From Chitinophagaceae bacterium (lineage in GTDB: Bacteria; Bacteroidota; Bacteroidia; Chitinophagales; Chitinophagaceae): a stretch of DNA of 8,321 nucleotides. The notes below the pieces were generated by a model. The model was given only the letters and a program-made list of their open reading frames with translations. It was not told where the DNA came from and searched no databases. Positions 1-5,919 of this stretch are shown here, piece by piece. A program made the position numbers and the translations under genes. Where the stretch lies: the NCBI GenBank assembly GCA_025362915.1, contig JANYEU010000066.1, positions 1 through 8,321 on the forward strand, in the 5' to 3' direction. Positions within the stretch are counted from its first letter, which is position 1, and each line of letters starts with the position of its first letter.

Positions 1-615
1 ATTGGAAGTGTGGTAGGGCCACATCCTTATCCAGATATGGTTGCCCGTTTTCAGAGTGTGATTAGCGAAGAGATAAGGACACAGTTGTTGGAGAAAACTG
101 GTAGCGAGAATCCAACGCATGTTGTTGCTTGTGTAGGCGGAGGGAGTAATGCCGCAGGTGCTTTTTATCATTATCTCGATGAATTATCTGTTCAATTGGT
201 GGCTGTAGAAGCGGCTGGTCATGGCATTAATTCAGGCATGAGTGCTGCAACTACGCAGTTGGGTAAATCGGGCGTATTGCATGGAAGTAAAAGTTTGGTG
301 ATGCAAACCGAAGATGGTCAGGTTGTGGAACCGCATAGTATTTCTGCTGGATTGGATTATCCTGGCATTGGCCCCATGCACGCCAACTTATTTAAAAGTG
401 GTCGTGGTACTTTCCTTTCTGCAACCGATGAGGAAGCTTTGGAAGCTGCCTTTCATATATCTAAAATAGAGGGTATTATACCTGCGCTAGAAACTGCCCA
501 TGCGTTTGCGGCTTTACCAAGATTGAACCTTACACCCAAAGATGTAGTAGTGGTTTGTTTGAGTGGACGTGGCGATAAGGACTTGGCTACCTATATGAAA
601 GCGATGGGATTATAA
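1..615 (+). CDS. trpB: Tryptophan synthase beta chain, 3' part (5' end outside window)
   Basis: TrpB is the PLP-dependent subunit that condenses indole with serine to give tryptophan, in a cytoplasmic alpha2-beta2 complex with TrpA. The reading frame is open from base 1, so the first codons (I-G-S-V-V-G-P-H-P-Y-P) belong to a gene that starts upstream. About 204 residues are visible, roughly the C-terminal half of a protein usually near 395-400 residues. Visible family motifs are GPHPYP, the GGGSNA loop that holds the PLP phosphate, HSISAGLDYPGIGP, EGIIPALETAHA, and the C-terminal SGRGDKD whose Ser contacts the PLP ring nitrogen in characterised enzymes. The PLP-binding lysine and the catalytic Glu of the N-terminal half lie outside the window. 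trpA follows after 97 bases on the same strand. Nothing visible suggests inactivity. Confidence 0.97.
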   Translation: MGSVVGPHPYPDMVARFQSVISEEIRTQLLEKTGSENPTHVVACVGGGSNAAGAFYHYLDELSVQLVAVEAAGHGINSGMSAATTQLGKSGVLHGSKSLVMQTEDGQVVEPHSISAGLDYPGIGPMHANLFKSGRGTFLSATDEEALEAAFHISKIEGIIPALETAHAFAALPRLNLTPKDVVVVCLSGRGDKDLATYMKAMGL

Positions 616-620
616 GAAGG

Positions 621-694
621 TTGCAAGATGCAAGTTACAGGTTACAGGTTTCAGGTTGCCAGTACTTGTGACCAGTAACTAGAAACCTGTAACT
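621..694. repeat. Mirrored degenerate heptamer array in the trpB-trpA gap
   Basis: From 621 the sequence reads in 7-base units: TTGCAAG, ATGCAAG, TTACAGG, TTACAGG, TTTCAGG, TTGCCAG. Beyond the centre the units continue at 7-base spacing but as reverse complements: CTTGTGA, CCAGTAA, CTAGAAA, CCTGTAA (665-692). The outer arms include a perfect 12-bp inverted repeat, GTTACAGGTTTC at 641-652 against 682-693. The array fills most of the gap. Its function is unknown; it could fold as an RNA stem between the two cistrons. There is no clear T tract, so I do not call it a terminator. Confidence 0.8.
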
Positions 695-712
695 ATTAAA
701 AGAAGTAAAAAG

Positions 713-1480
713 ATGAGTAAGTTAAGGGAGGTTTTTAAGAATAAATCCAACAATGTTTTAAATGTTTATTGTACTGCTGGGTATCCTCAATTGGATAGTA
801 CCCTTTCAATTATCAATACACTACAAGCCAATGGCGCAGATATAATAGAACTTGGGATGCCTTATAGTGATCCTTTGGCCGATGGACCTGTGATTCAGGC
901 CAGCAGTACTATTGCTTTAGCTTATGGGATGACCATAGCAACCTTGTTTACACAGTTGCGTAATTTGGAAGAAAAGAAATCTGCTATAATCCTAATGGGG
1001 TATATGAATCCTGTATTGCAATATGGGTTCGAAAGGTTCTGTGCTGATGCCGCTGCTGTGGGTGTTGATGGTTTGATATTACCCGATTTGCCAGAATATG
1101 AATATGAAACAGAGTATGGGGCAATCATTAAGAAGTATGGTTTAGACTTCATCTTTTTAGTAACACCAGAAACCAGTGAAGAGCGTGTGAGAAAACTGGA
1201 TGCTTTAAGTAGTGGCTTCTTATATGCTGTTTCTTCTTCTTCCACAACGGGTAATGAAAAGGATTTTAATGCCGTTGAGAAATACCTAGAAAGATTAAAG
1301 TCGATGAAATTAACCAATCCAATACTCGTTGGTTTTGGTATTAAGGATAAAAACACATTCACCGCTGCCTGTAAATACGCCAATGGGGCAATTATCGGCA
1401 CTGCCTACATCAAGGCTTTGGAAGGTTCTACCGATGTGGAACAAACAACAAAGACTTTTTTGGATAGTATCTTGAAATAA
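713..1480 (+). CDS. trpA: Tryptophan synthase alpha chain
   Basis: TrpA cleaves indole-3-glycerol phosphate to indole and glyceraldehyde 3-phosphate and channels indole to TrpB. The 255-residue product is close to the usual length of about 250-270 for this TIM-barrel enzyme. The signature IIELGMPYSDPLADGPVIQ carries the two catalytic acids, Glu46 and Asp57 here, equivalent to Glu49 and Asp60 of the enterobacterial enzyme. Phosphate-binding motifs VGFGI and GAIIGTAYIKAL are present near the C terminus. The loop usually written SxxGVTG reads SSSSTTG; I believe this variant is common in Bacteroidota. ATG 713 is the natural start (MSKLREVF) and has only a weak purine-rich stretch before it. It follows trpB directly and hisH lies 84 bases downstream, so cotranscription is likely. 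Confidence 0.98.
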   Translation: MSKLREVFKNKSNNVLNVYCTAGYPQLDSTLSIINTLQANGADIIELGMPYSDPLADGPVIQASSTIALAYGMTIATLFTQLRNLEEKKSAIILMGYMNPVLQYGFERFCADAAAVGVDGLILPDLPEYEYETEYGAIIKKYGLDFIFLVTPETSEERVRKLDALSSGFLYAVSSSSTTGNEKDFNAVEKYLERLKSMKLTNPILVGFGIKDKNTFTAACKYANGAIIGTAYIKALEGSTDVEQTTKTFLDSILK

Positions 1481-1564
1481 TGATTCAATGATTTGAATGA
1501 AAGGAATGATTGGGGTTGTTAAAAAAGATTTGATCATTCCGTAAATGATTTCTAACAATAATAA
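1481..1564. repeat. ATGATT-type repeats with an inverted pair in the trpA-hisH gap
   Basis: The gap is built from degenerate ATGATT/GAATGA units (1481-1512). An 8-bp perfect inverted repeat, GGAATGAT at 1503-1510 against ATCATTCC at 1533-1540, spans a 22-base loop. No T tract follows, so it is not a convincing terminator. No gene is seen here. Function is unknown. Confidence 0.5.
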
Positions 1565-2191
1565 ATGAACATAGATTCTACAATTAAAGAAGGCGGAGGC
1601 AATATTGTCATTGTAAAATACAATGCGGGCAATATCCAAAGTGTGTTGTATGCGTTGGAAAGGATTGGGGTTTCTGCTATTGTTACCGATAATCACGAAG
1701 CGATAAAAGCGGCTGATAAGGTAATATTCCCTGGTGTAGGTGAGGCTAGTAGTGCCATGAACAGTTTGAAAGAGAACAATCTGGATGCAGTTATCAAGGA
1801 ATTGAAACAACCTGTTTTGGGTATTTGTGTTGGTATGCAACTGCTTTGTACTTTTTCGGAAGAGAATGATACGACTTGTTTGGATATTCTTCATCAGCCA
1901 GTAAAACTCTTTCGTCCAGAAAAAAATAGTAATATAAAAGTGCCACAGATTGGATGGAACACCCTTTATGATTTGAAATCCCCATTGATGGAAGGCTTGA
2001 ATGAAAATAGTTACTGCTATTTTGTGCATAGTTATTTTGTTCCTTTAAATGAATACACCATCGCCACCACCAATTATGTGCAGCCTTATAGTGCCGCATT
2101 TCATAAGGATAATTTCTATGGTGTTCAATTTCATACTGAAAAATCATCGGTGGTAGGAGAGAGGATATTGAAGAATTTTATTGAGTTATAA
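1565..2191 (+). CDS. hisH: Imidazole glycerol phosphate synthase, glutamine amidotransferase subunit HisH
   Basis: HisH hydrolyses glutamine and passes ammonia through a tunnel to HisF, which makes imidazole-glycerol phosphate and AICAR. The 208-residue protein is a class I glutamine amidotransferase. The nucleophile is Cys88 in GICVGMQLL; His190 and Glu192 complete the triad in GVQFHTEKS. PGVGEA, PQIGWN and YFVHSYFVPL are also family motifs. Two oddities are visible. The usual HPE of the triad segment reads HTE, with Thr191 replacing a strongly conserved Pro. The protein also has about 11 extra residues (MNIDSTIKEGG) before the first beta strand, where homologues normally start just before IVIVKYNAGN. 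No ATG, GTG or TTG codon in frame nearer that point would give a standard start, so ATG 1565 is kept. hisA follows after 62 bases, consistent with one operon. Confidence 0.96.
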   Translation: MNIDSTIKEGGGNIVIVKYNAGNIQSVLYALERIGVSAIVTDNHEAIKAADKVIFPGVGEASSAMNSLKENNLDAVIKELKQPVLGICVGMQLLCTFSEENDTTCLDILHQPVKLFRPEKNSNIKVPQIGWNTLYDLKSPLMEGLNENSYCYFVHSYFVPLNEYTIATTNYVQPYSAAFHKDNFYGVQFHTEKSSVVGERILKNFIEL

Positions 2192-2202
2192 GAAAACAAT
2201 CT

Positions 2203-2240
2203 CACCACAAAGTACACAAAGGTTTCACCAAGTACACAAG
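2203..2240. repeat. Imperfect direct repeat in the hisH-hisA gap
   Basis: Two imperfect copies lie in tandem: one at 2203-2220 with core CACCACAAAGTACACAAA and one at 2226-2240 with core CACCAAGTACACAAG. The second lacks three bases of the first. They share AAGTACACAA. This resembles dispersed low-complexity spacers I associate with Bacteroidota genomes. No coding or terminator signal is seen. Confidence 0.6.
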
Positions 2241-2253
2241 TAATAAAGATAGA

Positions 2254-2979
2254 ATGGCTTCACAAATAGAGATTATTCCCGCAATAGACATTATAGATGG
2301 CAAATGTGTTCGGCTTACGCAGGGCGATTATGCACAGAAAACCATCTACAACGAAAATCCTTTGGAGGTTGCCCAAATGTTTGAAGATGCAGGTTTGCAT
2401 CGGTTGCATTTGGTAGATTTAGATGGGGCAAAAGCTGGCTCGGTTAAGAATTGGAAGGTGTTGGAAGCCATTGCATCGCAAACTAAGATGATAATTGATT
2501 TTGGCGGGGGCATAAAAAAGCAGGAGGATGTGGACATTGTGTTCAGTTCGGGGGCGGCTTATGCCACGGTAGGCAGCATTGCCGTAAAGGATAAACCCAC
2601 TTTTGTTGGTTGGTTGCAGGCGTATGGAGCTGATAAATTCTTGTTGGGTGCCGATGTAAAAGACGAAATGATTGCCATTGGCGGTTGGTTGGAAACTACG
2701 GGCATCAATATTTATGATTTTATAGAAGACTATCTACAGCTTGGCGTGCAGCAAATATTTTGTACCGATGTAAGTAAGGATGGTAAGCTGGAAGGGCCTT
2801 CTATCGATTTATATAAAAATATTTTGACTAGATTTCCTCAGTTGCACCTCATTGCAAGTGGCGGTGTTGCTACGATTGATGATGTTTATGAGTTGCAAAA
2901 GGCTGGCTGCGAGGGCGTTATCATAGGTAAGGCCATCTACGAAAATAGAATTTCTTTGGAGGAGTTGGTAGCTATATAG
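2254..2979 (+). CDS. hisA: ProFAR isomerase (phosphoribosylformimino-AICAR-phosphate isomerase)
   Basis: HisA performs the Amadori rearrangement of ProFAR to PRFAR, the substrate of HisF/HisH. The 241 residues match the normal length of this (beta-alpha)8 barrel. Both half-barrel phosphate sites are present: FGGGIKK near 83-89 and ASGGVATIDD near 202-211, followed by GVIIGKAIYE. The catalytic pair is Asp12 in IIPAIDIIDGKCVRL and Asp134 in LLGADVKDE. Thr171 in CTDVSKDGKLEGPS matches the conserved substrate-contact Thr. ATG 2254 puts the first strand at the usual distance from the start. It sits between hisH and hisF, as in many bacterial his operons. The 197-base gap to hisF is unusually long for this run and is filled with repeats. 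Confidence 0.98.
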   Translation: MASQIEIIPAIDIIDGKCVRLTQGDYAQKTIYNENPLEVAQMFEDAGLHRLHLVDLDGAKAGSVKNWKVLEAIASQTKMIIDFGGGIKKQEDVDIVFSSGAAYATVGSIAVKDKPTFVGWLQAYGADKFLLGADVKDEMIAIGGWLETTGINIYDFIEDYLQLGVQQIFCTDVSKDGKLEGPSIDLYKNILTRFPQLHLIASGGVATIDDVYELQKAGCEGVIIGKAIYENRISLEELVAI

Positions 2980-2992
2980 GTTTTGGTATTAT

Positions 2993-3074
2993 ATAGTCTG
3001 GTAGGATATAAAACAGTCGTCCTAAAGCGTTAGATAGTCTGGTAGGATATAAAACGGTCGTCCTAAAGCGTTAG
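2993..3074. repeat. 41-bp perfect-phase tandem duplication in the hisA-hisF gap
   Basis: Copy 1 is 2993-3033 and copy 2 is 3034-3074. They are adjacent with no spacer and differ at one base, A at 3015 against G at 3056 (40 of 41 identical). Each copy begins ATAGTCTGGTAGGATATAAA and ends CGTCCTAAAGCGTTAG. Within a copy, TAGGA and TCCTA can pair (3002-3006 with 3020-3024). The near-identity suggests a recent duplication. The CCTAAAG core also occurs in the palindromic elements just downstream. Confidence 0.95.
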
Positions 3075-3076
3075 AT

Positions 3077-3136
3077 ACCCTTCCGTCCCTAAAGGGAAAC
3101 TAGGTAACCCCCTCCGCCCCTAAAGGGGAACTGGGT
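3077..3136. repeat. Two GC-rich palindromic intergenic elements (copies A and B)
   Basis: Copy A is 3078-3105 and copy B is 3109-3136; they match at 24 of 28 positions. Each centres on a short hairpin with loop TAAA: TCCC-TAAA-GGGA in A (3086-3097) and CCCC-TAAA-GGGG in B (3117-3128). The closing pair changes from T-A to C-G with both bases altered, which keeps the pairing. An outer ACC(C)..(G)GGT arm can also pair. Inverted copies of the same element lie inside the hisF reading frame at 3206-3278. I know of no mobility gene of its own, so it is best described as a dispersed REP-like element. Confidence 0.85.
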
Positions 3137-3176
3137 CGTTCATTAGGTGAAAGATGTTTAAATTAAAGAATTGAAA

Positions 3177-4034
3177 ATGGAACAACATACAAATAGTCAG
3201 GGTGCTACAAGTCCCCCTTTAGGGGCGGAGGGGCTTCTTCAGTCCCCCTTTAGGGATGGAGGGGTAGGGGCGGAGGGGTTAGCCAAACGAATCATCCCTT
3301 GCTTGGACATCCGTGATGGAAGAACAGTAAAAGGGGTGAACTTTGAGAATATCCGCGATGCCGGCGACCCGGTAGAATTGGGGGCTTTGTATGCCGAACA
3401 AGGTGCTGACGAACTGGTTTTTCTGGATATTACAGCTACCGTGGAGAAGCGGAAGACACTGAGCGAACTGGTAAACAGGATTGCCCGCTACATCAATATT
3501 CCTTTTACGGTGGGCGGTGGTGTAAGTTCTGTGGCTGATGCTTCTGTGTTGTTGAAAAATGGTGCTGATAAGGTAAGTATCAATTCGGCGGCATTCAGAA
3601 ATCCTCAATTGATCAACGATTTGGCAAAAGAATTTGGTAGTCAATTTGTTGTTTTGGCAATTGATACCCGCCTAGAAGAGGATGGTGAATGGTATGTTTA
3701 TTTGAATGGGGGACGGATAAAAACAGAAGCAAAAACTATAGACTGGGCAAAACAGGCTGTTGATTTGGGCGCAGGGGAAATATTGCTTACCTCCATGAAC
3801 CATGATGGCACCAAGCAGGGTTTTGCATTGGATATTACCAGTGTTTTGAGCGATTTGTTGTCCGTGCCCATCATTGCAAGTGGTGGCGGCGGTGCCATGC
3901 CTCACTTTGTGGATGTGTTTACAAAAGGCAAGGCAGATGCGGCTTTGGCGGCAAGTATCTTTCATTTTAAGGAAATAAGCATCCCCGATTTGAAAAGTTA
4001 TCTTAAAGAACAAAACATTCATGTGCGTATATAA
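3177..4034 (+). CDS. hisF: Imidazole glycerol phosphate synthase cyclase subunit HisF, with repeat-derived N-terminal tail
   Basis: HisF is the cyclase half of IGP synthase: it uses ammonia from HisH to convert PRFAR to imidazole-glycerol phosphate and AICAR. From Leu35 (LAKRIIPCLDIRDG) the protein matches the family over about 251 residues. Catalytic Asp44 and Asp163 equal Asp11 and Asp130 of the well-studied Thermotoga enzyme after a constant offset of 33. VGGGVSS and ASGGGGAMPHF are the phosphate sites. The protein is 285 residues long because roughly 33 residues precede the normal start. This tail includes SPPLGAEG and SPFRDGG, read from palindromic repeat copies. Gly34 (GGG, 3276-3278) stands where homologues have Met1. 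No ATG, GTG or TTG occurs in frame between 3180 and that point, so translation must begin at ATG 3177, or less likely at TTG 3171. The fold beyond the tail looks intact. Confidence 0.96.
   Translation: MEQHTNSQGATSPPLGAEGLLQSPFRDGGVGAEGLAKRIIPCLDIRDGRTVKGVNFENIRDAGDPVELGALYAEQGADELVFLDITATVEKRKTLSELVNRIARYINIPFTVGGGVSSVADASVLLKNGADKVSINSAAFRNPQLINDLAKEFGSQFVVLAIDTRLEEDGEWYVYLNGGRIKTEAKTIDWAKQAVDLGAGEILLTSMNHDGTKQGFALDITSVLSDLLSVPIIASGGGGAMPHFVDVFTKGKADAALAASIFHFKEISIPDLKSYLKEQNIHVRI
3206..3278. repeat. Inverted copies C, D and half-copy E of the palindromic element, inside hisF
   Basis: Copy C (3206-3233) and copy D (3237-3264) are reverse complements of the 3077-3136 elements, centred on CCCTTTAGGG. 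Half-copy E (3265-3278, TAGGGGCGGAGGGG) repeats bases 3220-3233 exactly. C and E are translated in one phase (giving GAEG) and D in another (giving FRDGG), and none contains a stop in the used frame. E ends at base 3278, immediately before the conserved LAKR codons of hisF. C aligns with B with 23 of 24 pairs over 3210-3233 and 3109-3132. Confidence 0.9.
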
Positions 4035-4088
4035 AGACATAACCATATTTTCGTCTGCGCAAATAATTAATGGCCTTCAAAGCAAATA

Positions 4089-4697
4089 ATGGGTATAGAT
4101 ATAAAAGTTGATTTCGAAAAATATGCCGATGGGCTTGTGCCAGCCATTGTTCAAGATGCCAAAACACAGAAAGTATTGATGCTTGGGTTTATGAATGAAG
4201 CGGCTCTTGCTAAAACAAAATCGATTGGACAAGTAACATTTTACAGCCGTAGCAAACAACGCCTGTGGACAAAAGGAGAGGAGAGTGGTAACTTTTTACT
4301 CTTGGAATCGATAGCTGTTGATTGCGATAATGATACTTTGTTGATCAAGGTAAATCCTTTAGGACCTGTGTGCCACACAGGTGCAGATACTTGTTGGGAT
4401 GAAAAGAATGTTTCCGGAGACTTTTTATTTTACTTGGAAGAAATAATAGAACAACGCAGTAAGGCTACGCCCGAAACTTCGTACACAGCTAAGATGTTAT
4501 CAAGAGGCATCAACAAGGTTGCGCAAAAAGTGGGAGAGGAGGCTGTAGAATTGGTGATTGAAGCAAAAGATAACGACAAAGAATTGTTTTTGGGAGAAGC
4601 CGCCGACCTTTTATTTCATTATTTATTATTACTTAAGGCTAAAGATTATAGATTGCACGAGGTTTTGGAAGTTTTACAAAGCAGACACAAAAAATAA
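4089..4697 (+). CDS. hisIE: Bifunctional phosphoribosyl-AMP cyclohydrolase / phosphoribosyl-ATP pyrophosphatase
   Basis: This fusion catalyses the second and third steps of histidine synthesis: PR-ATP to PR-AMP (HisE), then ring opening of PR-AMP to ProFAR (HisI). Residues 1 to about 105 are the HisI domain, with FYSRSKQRLWTKGEESGN (51-68), the metal-binding acidic cluster Asp78/Asp80/Asp82 with Cys79, and Cys95 and Cys102 in GPVCHTGADTCW as expected zinc ligands. Residues from about 112 to 200 are the alpha-helical HisE domain, with KVGEEAVELVIEA (147-159) and GEAADLLFHYLLLL. The 202-residue length is normal for the fusion. It starts 54 bases after hisF. With hisH, hisA and hisF it completes the middle of the pathway; the other his genes are not in the window. 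Confidence 0.98.
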   Translation: MGIDIKVDFEKYADGLVPAIVQDAKTQKVLMLGFMNEAALAKTKSIGQVTFYSRSKQRLWTKGEESGNFLLLESIAVDCDNDTLLIKVNPLGPVCHTGADTCWDEKNVSGDFLFYLEEIIEQRSKATPETSYTAKMLSRGINKVAQKVGEEAVELVIEAKDNDKELFLGEAADLLFHYLLLLKAKDYRLHEVLEVLQSRHKK

Positions 4698-4712
4698 ATT
4701 TAAAACAAACGA

Positions 4713-5780
4713 ATGAAAAAGTTACTGATAGTATTGTTATTGCCCATTGTTTCAATAGCCCAAACTGGTTATACTCTCAAAGGAAATATTAAGGGATTAA
4801 AGGATAGTACCCTTGTTTTTTTGCAGGATATACAAGGTAGCACCGTTGCGCAGGATTATGCCAAGAATGGTAAGTTTACCCTGAGCGGAAAGGTGGATGA
4901 CATCAGTTTCTTCCAATTAAGTTTTATTGGTACGCAAGAAACTACTGAATTGTTTTTGGGTAATGAAAACGTGACTGTTACCGGGCAGATGAACATGATG
5001 AAGAGTGCTGTGTTTGCTGGTTCTGTGCCTCAAGCGGATTATAAGACTTTTGTAAAGGGGTTTTTGCCACTCAATGATAAACTCGGTAAGCTGATTACAA
5101 CCATCAATGCTGAAAAACCAAGCCCTAAGAGAGATAGCTTGATAAAGATTTTTACTGTTAATAAAAATGCGTTGAAGTCATTTACGGATAACTTTATAAA
5201 GGAAAAATCAACTTCTCCGGTTAGTACTTTTATTCTCTATCAGTTTGCAAAACTATATGAAGGGGATGCGTTGGAGAATAAGTACAATACACTAAAGCCT
5301 TCTGCCAAGAAGATAGTTTTTGCCAAAGAGATTGAAAGGATGATTGGTGAAACCAAGATTGGTCAAATTGGAAGCATGGCTACCGATTTTACAGAGAATG
5401 ATACGGCAAGCAAACCCATTAGTCTCTCTTCTTTCCGTGGCAAGTATGTGTTGGTAGATTTCTGGGCCAGTTGGTGCAGACCTTGCCGTATGGAGAACCC
5501 AAATGTATTGGCTGCCTATAATAAGTTTAAGGATAAGAACTTTACCGTGCTAGGTGTGTCCTTTGATAAGGACAAGGAAAACTGGGTTAAGGCCATCAAT
5601 GATGATAAACTGCCTTGGACACACATCAGCGATTTGCAACAATGGGGTAATGCCGCTGCCAAGTTGTATAAGATAGAAAGCATCCCATCCAATATGTTAC
5701 TAGATCCTACGGGTAAGATTATTGGCAAGAACCTAAGAGGAGAGGAGTTGATGGAGAAACTGAAAGAGACGTTGAAATAA
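4713..5780 (+). CDS. TlpA/ResA-family thioredoxin-like protein with N-terminal DUF4369-type domain
   Basis: The 355-residue product has a signal peptide (MKKLLIVLLLPIVSIAQ, cleavage probably near residue 17) and no lipobox Cys, so it is probably exported to the periplasm. Residues of about 20-115 look like the beta-rich DUF4369 domain found in many Bacteroidota thiol-disulfide proteins (GYTLKGNIKGLKDSTLVFLQD). A helical linker follows. From about 217 the C-terminal domain has the thioredoxin fold, with active site WASWCRPC (Cys255, Cys258), YVLVDFW before it, and the conserved cis-Pro in ESIPSN (Pro325). The probable role is thiol-disulfide exchange on exported proteins; the partner is unknown. 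It begins 15 bases after hisIE with no terminator between, so it may be transcribed with the his genes although it has no metabolic link to them. A terminator follows. Confidence 0.93.
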   Translation: MKKLLIVLLLPIVSIAQTGYTLKGNIKGLKDSTLVFLQDIQGSTVAQDYAKNGKFTLSGKVDDISFFQLSFIGTQETTELFLGNENVTVTGQMNMMKSAVFAGSVPQADYKTFVKGFLPLNDKLGKLITTINAEKPSPKRDSLIKIFTVNKNALKSFTDNFIKEKSTSPVSTFILYQFAKLYEGDALENKYNTLKPSAKKIVFAKEIERMIGETKIGQIGSMATDFTENDTASKPISLSSFRGKYVLVDFWASWCRPCRMENPNVLAAYNKFKDKNFTVLGVSFDKDKENWVKAINDDKLPWTHISDLQQWGNAAAKLYKIESIPSNMLLDPTGKIIGKNLRGEELMEKLKETLK

Positions 5781-5804
5781 TAGTTTTCCTTAAAGAGAAC
5801 ATAG

Positions 5805-5856
5805 AAAAGGTTAAAGGCAGAAGGTTTAAAACCTGAATGCTTTTGACCTTTTTTTG
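5805..5856 (+). terminator. Intrinsic terminator after the thioredoxin-like gene
   Basis: Arms AAAAGGTTAAAGGCA (5805-5819) and TGCTTTTGACCTTTT (5838-5852) form a 15-pair stem with two G-U wobbles and no mismatch. The 18-base interior includes GGTTT/AAACC, which can pair further. The T tract runs 5849-5855. It lies between two converging genes and could also stop transcription coming from the - strand, though the T tract is weaker in that direction. Confidence 0.8.
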
Positions 5857-5919
5857 GTTTTAAAGATTAGGATTAGGAATGAATTTCCCATTATGTCGAT
5901 AGGTGTAATGTGTTTATGG

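Noticed and set aside
922..1401. 159-codon minus-strand frame inside trpA
   Set aside because: Antisense shadow of a well-supported enzyme gene.
1310..2029. 239-codon minus-strand open frame across trpA and hisH
   Set aside because: It overlaps two certain genes in antisense, crosses their boundary and has a composition typical of shadow frames.
2993..3136. CRISPR-like array
   Set aside because: The 41-bp units are directly adjacent without spacers, and the following elements are palindromic and diverged; no cas gene is present.
3171..3176. TTG 3171 as the hisF start
   Set aside because: ATG 3177 is two codons on in the same frame and is the stronger initiator. The choice changes only two residues of the tail.
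5865..5878. GATTAG tandem hexamers after the terminator
   Set aside because: Only two units, easily chance in AT-rich DNA.
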